Shown: positions 11,401 through 22,485 of the stretch, piece after piece
Position numbering within the stretch: position 1 is the stretch's first letter
How the letters are laid out: every line of letters begins with the position of its first letter
Assembly (NCBI GenBank): GCA_948144175.1
Contig: CANXME010002135.1
Span: 248,001-312,000, forward strand
From: Closterium sp. NIES-65
Lineage: Eukaryota; Streptophyta; Zygnematophyceae; Desmidiales; Closteriaceae
Direction of reading: 5' to 3'
Length of the DNA stretch: 64,000 nt
Translations under genes and position numbers: made by a program
The notes under the pieces: model-generated
What the model saw: only the letters and a program-made list of their open reading frames with translations
Told to the model about the DNA's origin: nothing
Databases searched by the model: none

Positions 11401-12301
11401 TCACCAGCGACCTCCACAGGCTCGACCGCATCTACCTGGGACACACCTGAAGGGGCAGGACCCTGAGGGGGAAGGGGGTCTACCAGGGGGGGACGTGGCA
11501 CAAGGAAGAGCGGTGGCGGGGGGAGGGACGGAGTGCGGTAGGGGAAGAGTCGGTAGTAGGGGACCGACTCGTCAAACGTGACGTCCTGGGAGGACAGAAT
11601 ACGGCGAGAGGTGGGGTGGTAGAACTGCCACCCTGGCGCGTCAGGGGGGAAGCTAAGGAAGACGCAGGGAGCTGCACGAGGGGACAGCTTGTCCGCAGGC
11701 AAGTCGCGGACAAACGCCCGAGATCCCCAGACAAGGAACGCAGACGCATCGCCAACCTTTCCCGTCCACAGCAAAGCTGAGGAGGTCTCTGGCATGGAGA
11801 CCCTGGGCTAAAGGTTGATCTGATGCGCCGCGTACCGAACCGCAAACGGCCACAGAAAATGGGGGGCAGCCGCATGCATCATGGACGTACGGGCGACGTC
11901 CATGACCATGCCAATGCGGCACTCAGCAATCCCATTTTGCTGTGGAGAGTCCGGAAGCGTAAAGGTCTGGCGGATGCCTCGTGCACGACAGTAGGCTCGC
12001 AGAAGGCCAGAGGAGAACTGTCCGCCTCGGTCAGAGTGCAGACGCAGAACAGGAAAGTCCGAGCCGAAACTCTTCCTGAGCTGGAGACGAGCTGCGCGGA
12101 TCCAGTCAATCAACACCTCAGTGACATCACCCTTGCTGCGCAAGGGGAAGACTGTGGTGTAACGCGAGTAGTCGTCAACCACCAGCAGAAAGTAGCGCTC
12201 GTGACCGTGTCCACGGACGCTGGCTGGGCCCCACATGTCCATGTGAAGCGTCTGCAGCGGGGCCTCTGTCGGAGGAAACTAGGAGGAGTGAGGGGCAGCA
12301 C
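8454..12301 (-). pseudogene. pol: Copia-3 integrase end, linker, reverse transcriptase and RNase H
   Basis: Reverse strand from 12301 down: integrase core (HMDMWGPASV, VVDDYSRYTTVFPLR, PQQNGIAECRIG), the GGAEP-type repetitive linker (about 11150-11400) with SPQEVREWFARRW, reverse transcriptase (FKARYVARGFSQRQGVDYFQ, ILVYVDDLVFAT near 9420) and RNase H (GDASWVDD, CEAEIYAGAMAAQEL) ending near 8454. The domain order is that of Ty1/copia. Broken, but most of RT/RNase H is readable. Copia-4 is inserted at 12306. Confidence 0.8.
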
Positions 12302-12306
12302 GCTGC

Positions 12307-12438
12307 TGTCAAACATTATATATGTTATGCTTGTGTAGGCTACAGTGGGTTAGCCTATAGGGGGTACACAATTCTAGGGTTTCCTACTTGTACTCATTTC
12401 ACTGCTAGTTCATCCATTCCTGTTCGCTTATTCTCACA
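12307..12438 (+). repeat. 5' LTR of Copia-4
   Basis: 132 bp, starts TGTCAAACATTATA, ends CTTATTCTCACA, and is identical to the 3' copy. It contains TTCTAGGGTTTCC (telobox-like) and the shared AGGCTACAGTGGGTTAGCC core. Confidence 0.93.
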
Positions 12439-13660
12439 TGGTATAGAGCGGGTCCTTCTACGGACCGTTTTTTTTTGGGCCCACCGAAGCGCCCCCCGAG
12501 GCGCGATCTTTTTTTAGCGACCCCTCGAGTCGCCATTTCCCCTGCGGCCCCGCCGCCTTCACTGACGCGGCTCCGCTGCCCTCTCTGTCGCGGCCCCGCC
12601 GCCTGCTCTCACGCGGCCCCGCCCCGGCTTCTACGCGGCCCCGCCCCGGCTTTCACGCGGCCCCGCCGACGGCTTTGTCGCGGCCCCGCCCAGGCCCTTA
12701 CGCGGCTCCGCCGCCTGCTCTCCCGCGGCCCCGCCCCGGCTCCTTCGCGGCCCCGCCGCCTGCTCTCGCGCGGCCCCGCCCCGGCTTCTACGCGGCCCCG
12801 CCCCGGCTTTCACGCGGCCCCGCCGACGGCTTTGTCGCGGCCCCGCCCAGGCCCTTACGCGGCTCCGCCGCCTGCTCTCACGCGGCCCCGCCCCGGCTCC
12901 TTCGCGGCCCCGCCCCGGCTCCTTCGCGGCCCCGCCACCTGCTCTCGCGCGGCCCCGCCCCGGCTTCTACGCGGCCCCGCCCCGGCTTTCACGCGGCCCC
13001 GCCGACGGCTCTGTCGCGGCCCCGCCCAGGCCCTTACGCGGCCCCGCCGCCTGCCCCCGTCGCGGCCCGGTCACCTCCTGACGGCCCCGCCGTCCCTTCG
13101 TGACGGCCCCGCCGTCCCTTCTTGACGGCCCCGCCGTCCCCTCCTGACGGCTCCTGCCGTCCCCTTCTACCGGCCCCGCAACTGCACCTGCTGGCCCCGC
13201 CGCTGCACCTACCGGTCCCCCACCACCCACCCCCCCTTTTCCCGTCGCCTGTCGAGGCGACCTGAGGGGGCCGCTTGCGTGTGTGTGGCCAGCAGAGGGG
13301 TGGCAGGTGTGTGGCCTCCCCTGCTTCTCCTCCTCCTTCATCTCCCACTGCAGCAGCCGAGCCGCTCACCTGCAGCAGCCGAGCCGCCCCACAGCCGAGC
13401 CGCCCTGCCGCCGAGCCGCCGGGTCGCTGAGCTGCTGAGCTGCAGTTGCTGCTGAGCCGCCTTGCCGCCGAGCCCCCCGAGTCGCCCGAGCCGCCGAGCC
13501 GCCGAACTGCCAAGCCGCTGGGTCGCCGAGCCTACTCTTCCCACCACTGGTGAGCTCTTGCCCTGCTAGCACACTGCGCGTCGCCTGCTTGCCTGCCTGC
13601 CTGCCTTTTGGCTTGCCTGGCTGCCTGCCTCCCTGCTGCTAGTCCTGCTCCTGATTCTAC
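12439..13660 (+). repeat. Leader of Copia-4: primer site, hairpin, GC-rich minisatellite
   Basis: The primer site is followed by a hairpin at 12451-12466 (GGTCC, loop, GGACC) and GGGCCCACCG at 12477-12486. Positions 12550-13060 are tandem repeats of units like CGCGGCCCCGCCCCGGCTTC, arranged in a higher-order pattern of roughly 190 bp. Positions 13065-13160 repeat GACGGCCCCGCCGTCCC. Positions 13340-13530 carry the GAGCCGCC block shared with other leaders. Open frames here are repeat by-products. Confidence 0.72.
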
Positions 13661-16600
13661 TTGCGGAGCCACATGCAACCCCAGCGACGCCGGCGTGAGT
13701 CCCTCACGCCCCAGCAGCTGCGTGAGTGGTACGCTGGTTGGGGCTGTAAGGGTGGCGACGCTACTCCTACTACCACTCCTGCTGCTTCTACTCGTGGTGG
13801 CGGCCAGATGCAGCTCCCGCGACCCTCTCGCGTGTCTCTCACGCCTCGCCAGCTTCGTGAGTGGTACGCTCAGAGTGGAGGGTCTCTCACTGCTGTTCGC
13901 TGCTCTTACGTGATTCGCACTGGTACTCGGACTGGTCAGCCTTGTGGGACACGTAGTCATACACCGTCCCGCTGCTTCGCCCGTCTGAGCGACGCCTGGC
14001 GTACCGTGTTTGGCGACGAGGCTGAGCTTCCCGACTGGGTGGAGTTACTTAGGCAGAGGGTGGATATATATGCTCTTGACTATGATGCTATTCTCACTGC
14101 CATGTATGCATTGCCTACTAGTGCTGACAGTGCCGGTCACCTGTGCGTCCCGCCTGACCCAGGTATAGGACCTGCTGCTCTAGCTACTGGTGAGGCTGCT
14201 GCTCTAGGTGCTAGTGAGTCTGCTTCCTCAGGTGCGGGTGAGGCTGCGCTCTCAGGTACCGCGTTGGCTTCGGCCTCCCTCACCTTTACACTTGACTCTG
14301 GGGCTTCTCGCTCCTTCTTTCGGGACCGCACCACACTCACGCCGCTTGGTCGGCCGGTTGCAGTCTCCCTGGCTGACCCCTCTGGGGGTCCTGTCCTCGC
14401 TCACTTCTCCACTGTCCTCCCGTGTCCGGCTGCCCCCTCGGGCACCCTGTCTGGCCTGTACCTCCCCTCGTTCTCGACGAACTTGGTGAGTGGTGCAGAC
14501 CTACAGGATGCGGGGGTTCACTAGTTCACTCCTGCGAGTCAGCGGGTGACCCACTGCACGGACGCACGCACAGGCCGGCACCTGGCCACGTTCTCGCGTC
14601 GGCCGGGGTCGAGCCTCTACACCCTGACCACTGAGTCTCCTCCTGTCCCCGCGTCCAGTCAGGTAGCAGCGTCGGGTCAGGTGTTTGCTGCTGCGTCCAG
14701 GTCTGGTCCTGAGTCTGCCCCCTGTACTTGTCGCCTCCTGTCTCACGAGACTCTCCTGTGGCACCACCGTCTTGGTCACCCCTCCTTGCCCCGTCTTCGG
14801 AGCATGGCTTCCCGTGTCCTTGTCTCTGGTCTTCCCCAGTCTCTCCCTCCTCTCCCCTCCGGGCCAGGACCTTCCTGTGTCCCCTGTGTCGAGGGTCGCC
14901 TCCGGGCTACTCCTCACTCCTCCCACTTCCCCCCGACAGAGGCTCCCCTGCAGACGCTTCACATGGATGTGTGGGGCCCAGCCCCCGTCCGTGGGCAGGG
15001 TTACGAGCGCTACTTCCTGTTGGTGGTTGACGACTACTCGCGTTACACCACAGTCCTCCCCTTGCGCAGCAAGGGTGAGGTCACTGAGGTGCTGATCGAC
15101 TGGATCCGCGAGGCTCGTCTCCAGCTCAGGAAGAGCTTCGGCTCGGACTTTCCTGTTCTGCGTCTGCACTCTGACAGAGGCGGAGAGTTCTCTTCTCGCC
15201 TTCTGCGAGACTACTGTCGTGCACGGGGGATCCGCCAGACCTTCACGCTTCCGGACTCACCACAGCAAAATGGGATTGCTGAGCGCCGCATTGGCATGGT
15301 CATGGATGTCGCTCGTACGTCCATGATGCATGCGGCTGCCCCCCATTTTCTGTGGCCGTTTGCGGTGAGGTACGCGGCGCATCAGCTCAACCTTCACCCC
15401 CGGGTCTCTCGGCCTGCGATGTCCCCAGCCTTGCTGTGGACGGGGAAGGTTGGCGATGCGTCTGTGTTCCGTGTCTGGGGATCTCGGGCGTTTGTCCGCG
15501 ACTTGTCTGCGGACAAGCTGTCCCCTCGTGCTGCTCCCTGTGTCTTCCTTGGCTTCCCCACTGACGCCCCAGGGTGGCAGTTTTACCACCCCTCCTCTCG
15601 TCGTGTTCTGTCCTCCCAGGACGTCACGTTCGACGAGTCAGTCCCCTTCTACCGTCTCTTCCCCTACCGCACTCCTTCCCTCCCCCCTCCCCCGGACTTC
15701 CTTGTGCCGGTTCCCCCCCCGGTAGACCCCCTCCCCCCTCAGGTTCCTGCCCCCTCAGGTGTGTCCCAGGTAGACGCCGTTGACCCGGTCGAGGTTACTG
15801 GTGACTCTGGTGCTGCTGCGGGTGCTGAGCCTGGGGGTGCTGACTCTGGGGGTGCTGTGCGCGGGGGTGCTGAGCCTGGGGGTGCTACTGCTGGGGGTGC
15901 TGGGCCTGAGGGTGCTACTGCGGAGGGTGCGGAGCCTGGGGGTGCTGAGCCGGGGGGTGCTGTGCCTGGAGGTGCTGGGTCTGGGGGTGCTGGGTCGGGA
16001 GCTGCTGAGCCTGGGGGTGCTGCGTCTGGAGCTGCTGAGCCCGGGGTTTCTCCTGCTGCTGCGTCTCGCCGGGAGCCCCTCTCTCCACAGGAGCTGCGCG
16101 AGTGGTTTGCTCGCCGCTGGAGGCGTGCTGCTGAGTCTGGAGGTGCTGCTGGAGCTGGAGCTGGAGCTTCTTCGACCGTCGAGGGTGCGGGTGCTGCCGG
16201 TCCCGGAGCTCCTGGACCTGCGGGTCCTCCTGGAGCTGGAGCTGCTGAGGGCGTTGGTGCTGAGCCTACTGCTGTTGGTCCTGCCGCTGGAGGTGTGGGT
16301 GGCGCTGGTGCTGTCGCTGAGGGTGCTGGTGCTGTCCCTGCTGCGTCTGGAGCTGCTGAGCCTGGGGTTTCTCCTGCTGCTGCGTCTCGCCGGGAGCCCC
16401 TCTCTCCACAGGAGCTGCGCGAGTGGTACGCTCGCCGCTGGAGGCGTGCTGCTGAGTCTGGAGGTGCTGCTGGAGCTGGAGCTGGAGCTTCTTCGACCGT
16501 CGAGGGTGCGGGTGCTGCCGGTTCCGGAGCTGCTGGACCTGCGGGTCCTCCTGGAGCTGGAGGTGCTGAGGGCGTTAGTGCTGAGCCTACTGCTGTTGGT

Positions 16601-18928
16601 CCTACCGCTGGAGGTGTGGGTGGCGCTGGTGCTGTCGCTGAGGGTGCTGGTGCTGTCCCTGCTGAGTCTGGAGCTGCCGCGCGGCCTCGGCCGTACTTCG
16701 TTCCGCTCCTACAGCAGGTTCTTGGTCTTTCTCCTTCGGTAGAGTGTCCACCGCCTGTCCAGTCGCAGTCACTGTTGGAGCCTTCCTCTCCTCTGCCTGC
16801 TCCCTCTCCTTACACTGGTCCTACTGGAGGTCTTGCTGAGCGTCGTGAGCCTGCGTCTCGTCCCGCGTCGCCTGTTCGTGCTGCTCGCGCTAGTGGTCGC
16901 GGTTCGCGTCAGCGTCCTCCTCCTGTCCCTGGCACGCACCGGATGTCTCTGCGTCCGTCCACTGCTCCTCTGCGTGCCCCTTTGCCTTCTCCTCCTGAGT
17001 CCTCTCTTCCTGCGCTTGCCGACCCTGAGTCGGACTCTCTTCGCGCTGCCAGTCCTACTGTCACGCGTCTGCTTGCTACTGTCGTCACTGACCCCTCTTT
17101 TGAGTCCACTGCTGCGTCTGCTCTAGTCGCTGAGCTCGTTGACTTTGCTGCTCGCTGTCGTCTCGACTACGCTGCTGGTCTTGTTACTGAGTCTGCGTCT
17201 GTCTGTCCTCCGTCCGTCGGGGGTGAGTGTGCTCTTGGCACGGACGTCCTAGAGGACAGACAGGAGGAGTTACAGTGTCTAGCGGCTGCTTCACCTCATC
17301 TCGCGTCTGTACTGCTTGCCCCTGAGGGAGACCCGGATGCACTAGACATCCCGACTCCGCGTTCTTACGCGGAGGCCGTAGAGGGTCCCTACTCCTCTCA
17401 GTGGCAGGCAGCTATGGATGCAGAGATGGCTTCCTGGAAGTCCACAGGCACCTACGTTGACGCAGTTCCCCCTCCTGGGGCGAACATCGTCAGTGGCATG
17501 TGGATCTTCCGGGTGAAGCGGCCGCCGGGCTCTCCACCTGTCTTCAAGGCGCGGTACGTTGCTCGAGGCTTCAGTCAGCGGCAGGGAGTTGACTACTTTC
17601 AGACCTTCTCTCCCACCCCGAAGATGACCACTCTTCGGGTGCTGCTGCACATAGCCGCTCAGCGCGACTACGAGCTTCACTCTCTTGACTTCAGCACTGC
17701 GTTCCTGCAGGGTAGCCTGCACGAGGAGATCTGGCTGCGCCGTCCACCTGGCTTCACAGGGACTTTCCCTCTTGGCACCCAGTGGAGCCTCCGACGGCCA
17801 GTCTACGGTCTCCGCCAGGCACCACGTGAGTGGCACGACACACTGAGGACTACGCTTGCGGCTCTTGGGTTTGCTCCTTCTACTGCTGACCCGTCGCTGT
17901 TTCTGCGCACCGACACTTCACTGCCGCCGTTCTACATCCTCGTGTACGTCGACGACTTGGTCTTTGCCACAGCGGACACTGCTGGACTCGCCCACGTGAA
18001 GTCCGAACTGCTGAAGAGACACACGTGCACAGACCTGGGTGAACTGCGCAGCTACCTTGGCTTGCAGATCACTCGGGACAGAGCACGCCGCACCATTACC
18101 TTGACTCAGTCACACATGGTGCAGCAGGTCCTTCAGCGCTTCGGCTTCACGTACTCCTCGCCTCAGGCCACTCCTCTGCCTACTCGCCACTCACTCTCAG
18201 CTCTGCCTTCGGATGAGTCCGTAGAGTCGAGTGGTCCGTATGCAGAGCTTGTTGGCTGCCTCATGTACCTGATGACCTGCACACGACCTGACCTTGCATA
18301 TCCTCTGAGCATTCTTGCACGCTATGTTGCTCCTGGGAGACACAGACCAGAGCACATGGCTGCAGCGAAGAGGGTATTGCGCTACCTGTGCAGTACGTCG
18401 GGCATGGGGCTTGTGCTTGGAGGGCGGAGTCCAGTGGTCCTTACCGGCCACGCGGACGCTTCTTGGGCTGACGACCAGGCTACGCAGCGGTCGTCACAGG
18501 GTTACACCTTCAGCCTTGGTTCCGGCTCTGTCTCGTGGCGGTCTACTCGCTCGTCTTCAGTTCTCGGCTCCAGTTGTGAGGCTGAGATCTACGCCGGGGC
18601 CATGGCTGCACAGGAGCTTCGCTGGCTCACCTACCTGCTGACTGACCTTGGAGAGCCGCCTCGTTCTCCTCCAGTGCTGTACGTAGACAACAAGGCCATG
18701 CTGGCCTTGTGTCGAGAGCAGCGCTTGGAGCACAGAACGAAGCACATTGCTCTCCGCTACTTCCTTGCTCGTGAGCTGCAGCAGCGTGGTCAGTTGCGAC
18801 TTGCGTACGTGGCCTCTAAGGCCAACACTGCTGATGTCTTCACCAAGGCACTCGCGCCTTGTGACCATCAGCGCTTTTGCACCCAGCTGGGTCTTGTGCC
18901 TGTCTTGCCTCACTTGCTCTCCTCTTGA
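13661..18928 (+). CDS. gag-pol: Copia-4 gag (C-terminal part) and pol
   Basis: Two LREWYA motifs (LTPQQLREWYAGWG, LTPRQLREWYAQSGG) come first, then a zinc-knuckle-like CX13C...HX4C near 13900-13970, protease (FTLDSGASRSFFRD near 14288), GAG-pre-integrase (LWHHRLGHPSLPRL near 14757), integrase (HMDVWGPAPV, VVDDYSRYTTV, LHSDRGGEF, PQQNGIAERRIG), a long Gly/Ala/Glu/Pro linker containing an exact-length 321-bp duplication, reverse transcriptase (YVDDLVFAT near 17945) and RNase H (HADASWADD, CEAEIY) ending near 18928. The polyprotein is processed by its own protease. Pol looks almost intact. Confidence 0.85.
16028..16669 (+). repeat. In-frame tandem duplication (2 x 321 bp) in Copia-4 linker
   Basis: 16028-16348 and 16349-16669 are near-identical direct repeats of 321 bp (107 codons). 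Each begins GGAGCTGCTGAGCC and contains the SPQELREW[FY]ARRWRRAA motif. The frame is kept. Sister elements carry the unit once. Confidence 0.85.
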
Positions 18929-19136
18929 CTTCACTTGTACTGTGACATATATATATATACCTGCTCTTGCTTGTCTAGTTTTATATATATGTCTGTACTC
19001 CTGCATGTGAACTGGCCTCTGGCCCTGCTCTTGTGCTCGGACTGTGTGGTGACTTTGTGATCCACCCTGAGCTTGCTTTGCTTTGCTTGACTGGTCTTGT
19101 GACCCCTTGTTCTCCCCCACTTTGCCTATGGGGGTG
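18929..19136 (+). other. 3' untranslated region and polypurine tract of Copia-4
   Basis: A TATATATATATA run near 18946, the conserved segment TTTGTGATCCACCCTGAGC near 19055, then CCCCCA-CTTTGCCTA-TGGGGG-TG against the LTR at 19137. The G run is the polypurine tract. Confidence 0.7.
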
Positions 19137-19268
19137 TGTCAAACATTATATATGTTATGCTTGTGTAGGCTACAGTGGGTTAGCCTATAGGGGGTACACA
19201 ATTCTAGGGTTTCCTACTTGTACTCATTTCACTGCTAGTTCATCCATTCCTGTTCGCTTATTCTCACA
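19137..19268 (+). repeat. 3' LTR of Copia-4
   Basis: 132 bp, identical to 12307-12438, followed by the target duplication GCTGC. Confidence 0.93.
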
Positions 19269-19797
19269 GCTGCCGCCCCTCGACACAGAGGACGCAGGTA
19301 GGGGCAGGCCCCGGAGGAAGGGGAGGGAGGGACCGGGGAAGACCAGAGACAAGGACACGGGAGGCCATGCCTCGGAGACGAGGCAGCGAGGGGTGACCAA
19401 GGAGGTGGTGCTAGAGGAGAGTCTCGTGAGACAGGAGGCGACACGAGCAGGGGGCAGACTCAGGACCAGACCTGGATGCTGCACCAAACACCTGACCCGA
19501 CGAAGCTGCCTGACCAGTCGCAGTGACTGGAGGAGACTCAGTGGTGAGTGTGTACAGGCTCGACCGTGGCCGACGTGTAAACGTGGCCAAGTGTCGGCCC
19601 GTCCGAGCGTCCGTGCAGTGGGTCACTTGCTGGCTCGCAGGAGTGAACTGGTGAACCCCCGCATCCTGCAGGTCAGCACCACTCACCAAGTTCGTAGAGA
19701 ACGAGGGGAGGTAAAGACCAGACAGGGTGCCAGAGGGGGCCGCCGGACACGGGAGGACAGTGGAGAAGTGAGCAAGGACAGGACCCCCAGAGGGGTC
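19269..19797 (-). pseudogene. pol: Copia-3 protease end and GAG-pre-integrase
   Basis: Continuation of Copia-3 on the reverse strand between Copia-4 and the solo LTR: SGGPVLAHFSTVLPCP-like sequence, FTPASQQVTHCTDARTGRHL, and SHETLLWHH leading to the zinc-binding end of GAG-pre-integrase. It joins the integrase part at 12301 across Copia-4. Confidence 0.7.
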
Positions 19798-20626
19798 TGT
19801 TGGTGCAACCCTACGGTTTGCACTCGGCTTGTTGTCCGTGTGCGTGCATGTGTGTGTGTATGGAATGGTATGAGGGCATGGGATAATATATATTTCAAGC
19901 TTATAATTGTGTTTGAATGTTGAGTCATGATGTCGAGTGTGTGTGTCGAGTCAATAGCGAGTTATCGCTAGACGCGTGTTACGTGGTCGTTTGTGTCTCG
20001 CGCGCGGTTTCTATTTTGTCGTGCGCGGTTTCTATTTTGTCCTGTGTCGAACGTTCAGCGTGTCGCAGGTGTGTGCAGCAGACCCATCAAGAACTCAAGG
20101 ATGAGTTTGTGATGAAGAGCCTGAGCCTTGGTGTCAAGCCTCAAGTGATTTCGAAGCTCGCCAAAAGGGTGCACCTCAAGATATTGAAGATAGTTACATT
20201 ACTTTGTGTAGTCTAACATTTCACTTGGTGTAGGCCCTAGTGAAGGGTAGTTTCGAGACCCTTCGTGGTTGGGGACATTGTGGCACTGTTCCACATCACT
20301 GTACCTCAGCTCTTGGGGCTTGTAGGAGCTGGGAGTCATTCCCAGCTCGTAACTCTTCATATCTCTTCCTATTTTGTTTTCTAAGACTATAGTGGCTGCC
20401 ATTGTGCCGTTCGTTCAAACCGTCAGTGTGTCGTCAGTACTTGGTGAAATTGTGCGATTTAAAATGCCTATTGTAGGGGACGTTTAGACGCTCCAGATCC
20501 AAGTTGAATCAGGTCATTTGAAGTTGTGACCTGAACGCTATGAACGTTTGAAGCCGCTGTGCAGAAATCCAGCTGTGCACTCTATCTTTCGTTTTAGGCA
20601 CATTGGAGCCGATTGTGACTATAACA
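19798..20626. repeat. 829-bp solo LTR of a different family, inside Copia-3
   Basis: Starts TGTTGGTGCAACCC and ends CTATAACA, flanked by the target duplication GGGTC (19793-19797 and 20627-20631). Base composition is much more AT-rich than its surroundings, with no gag or pol. TG...CA ends plus a 5-bp duplication fit a solo LTR left by recombination between the two LTRs of a full element. No related sequence was noticed elsewhere in the window. The superfamily cannot be assigned. Confidence 0.8.
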
Positions 20627-20631
20627 GGGTC

Positions 20632-21433
20632 TGCCAGAGAGACTGCAACTGGCGGACCAAGCAGCGTGACTGTGGTGCGGTCTCGAAAGAAGGAGCGAGA
20701 AGCCCCCGAGTCAAGGGTGAAGGTGTGGGAGGCCGGAGCCGACGCAGTACCTGAGAGAGTAGACTCACCAGCACCTGAGGAAGCAGACGCACTGGCACCT
20801 AGAACAGCAGCCTCGCTAGCACCTAGAGCAGCAGCCTCACCAGTACCTAGAGCAGCAGTCCCAATGCCCGGGTCGGGCGGAAAACACTGGTAACAGTCAT
20901 CCTCATCACTAATAGTCACAGCATACATGGCAGCAAGAATAGCATCAAAGTCAAGGTCAAAGATAGCTACTCCCGCCCTAGACAGCTCGCCCCAGCGAGG
21001 GATCTCACTGGCCTCGGGGAACTGGTGACGCCAAGCGTCCGTCAGGCGGCCAAAGCAGCGCTGGGTGGAGTGCGCACCCCCGCGCGGTCGCTGGTGCGTA
21101 GGACGTAGGTGCACGGACCAGTACCCCCACCCCGCTGGCGTGCAGCGTACCACTCACGAAGCTGCTAAGGGGGGGGGGGGATCTCACGAGTGCGCTGCTG
21201 CTGCTGCTGCTGTTGGCGCTGACCACCACCGGAGCTGACCCTCTGCGCAGCGCCACCCCGACCAGCTCCACCTCCTCCGCCGCCGCCTCCTCCACCGCCG
21301 CCACCTCCGCCACCTCCGCTCCCACCGCCACCGCCGCCGCCGCCTCCGCCTCCACTGCCGCCACCGACGCCCCCACCCCCGCCACCACCCCCACCGCCAC
21401 CCCCACCCCCTCCCCCGCCTCCACCGCCGCCTC
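20632..21433 (-). pseudogene. gag: Copia-3 gag C-terminal part and protease start
   Basis: Reverse strand: the remainder of the glycine-rich tract (21190-21433), the zinc-knuckle-like region, RCFGRLTDAWRHQFPEASEI, FDLDFDAILAAMYAVT, then protease (FTLDSGASRSFFRDR near 20680-20720). The solo LTR splits protease at 20627. The glycine tract is split by Copia-5 at 21433. Confidence 0.7.
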
Positions 21434-21566
21434 TGTCAGAACATCATAACTTATGCATTTTGTGTAGGCTGTAGTGGGGTAGCCCATAAGGGGTACAACC
21501 CAATTAGGGTTAGTACTTGTACCCAACTCTTTCATAGTTCATTCATTTCTCATTCTAGTTTTCTCA
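21434..21566 (+). repeat. 5' LTR of Copia-5
   Basis: 133 bp, TGTCAGAACATCATAACT to CTAGTTTTCTCA, followed by TGGTAGTGAACAGG, a diverged primer site. It contains CCAATTAGGGTTAG and TACTTGTACCC. Confidence 0.9.
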
Positions 21567-22485
21567 TGGTAGTGAACAGGTTCCCTCGTGGGAACTGTTC
21601 CTAGGGCGCATCGATTCGATTTTTTTTTTTCCTGCCCGGAGCGCGCTGAGCCCTTGCCCGAGTCGCGCTCCCCTCTCTCGACCCTGTCGTGCCGCCTTAG
21701 CAGCCCCTTAGCGTGGCCCTCGCGGCCCTCATCCCGTCGCGCCGCCCTAGCGGCTGCGTCGCGCCGCCCTTGCGGCCCCGATCCGCCGCCCTAGCGACCC
21801 CGTCGCCTACCCTTGCGGCCCTGGCGCCGCCCTTCCCGGCCCCAATCTGCTGCCCTAGCGGCCTCGTTGCCTACCCCGCGGCCCTGGCACTGCCCTTCCC
21901 GGCCCCGATCCGCCGCCCTGCGACCCCGTCGCCTACCCTGCGGCCCCGGCGCCGCCCTTCCTGACCCCGATCCGCCGCCCTGCGGCCCCGTCGCCTACCC
22001 CGCGGCCCCGGCGCCGCCCTTCCCAGCCCTGACGCCGCCCTTACTGACCCGGCCCCGCCTCTGCTGGCCCCGTCGCCTACCTGCCGCCCCGGCGCTGCCC
22101 TTCCCGGCCCCGTCGCCTACCTCTGCGGCCCCAGCGCCGCCTATGCCGGCCCAGCCGCCGTCCCCACGCGGCCCCGCCGTCACCACCGAGCCGCCGGCGC
22201 CGCCGCCTGCTGCCCAGCCGCCCACCATGCCGAGCCGCCCGAGCCGCCCGACCTACCGAACCGCCCGAGCCGCCCGACATGCCGAGCTGCCCGAGCCGCC
22301 CGAGCAGCCCGAGCCGCCAAGTCGCCCGAGCCGCCGAGCCGCCTGTGCCGCCGAGTCGCCGAGCCGCAGTTGTTGCCGAGCCGCCGAGCCGCTGAGCCGC
22401 CCGAGCCGCCCTGTCCGGTAAGAGCAGCGCCTCTATCACTGCACTGCCCTTACCCTACTGTTTGCGCTGCTAGTCTACTGCTATC
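21567..22485 (+). repeat. Leader of Copia-5
   Basis: Hairpin at 21580-21595 (GTTCCC, TCGT, GGGAAC), then a degenerate GGGCGCA in place of GGGCCCACC. Positions 21690-22160 are GC-rich repeats on CCCTGCGGCCCCGTCGCCTA. Positions 22200-22410 are the GAGCCGCC block. Gag begins at 22486. Long frames across this stretch are by-products. Confidence 0.7.

Larger units (their letters stand above)
12307..19268 (+). mobile_element. Copia-4, young Ty1/copia element
   Basis: 6,962 bp with 132-bp LTRs (12307-12438, 19137-19268) that are identical, flanked by the target duplication GCTGC (12302-12306, 19269-19273). The primer site TGGTATAGAGC starts at 12439 and the polypurine hairpin lies just before 19137. 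It looks nearly whole in pol, with about one break. The recognisable Gag begins near the zinc-knuckle region; the capsid-like N-terminal part seen in sister elements is not visible. This is the most recent insertion in the stack. Confidence 0.93.

Noticed and set aside
12550-13060. Repeat array considered as a CRISPR-like array
   Set aside because: Units are contiguous and degenerate, with no unique spacers; a minisatellite in a retroelement leader of a plant-type genome.
12475-13125. Long Arg/Pro-rich frame in the Copia-4 leader
   Set aside because: Runs through GC-rich tandem repeats without stops; no domain, and the same is seen on the other strand.
15780-16742. Leu/Val-rich frame looking like a membrane protein
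   Set aside because: Shifted frame of the GGTGCTGAGCCT linker repeats; the pol frame continues through it.
19033-19923. Frame spanning the 3' end of Copia-4 into Copia-3
   Set aside because: Crosses an insertion junction and is antisense to Copia-3 pol.
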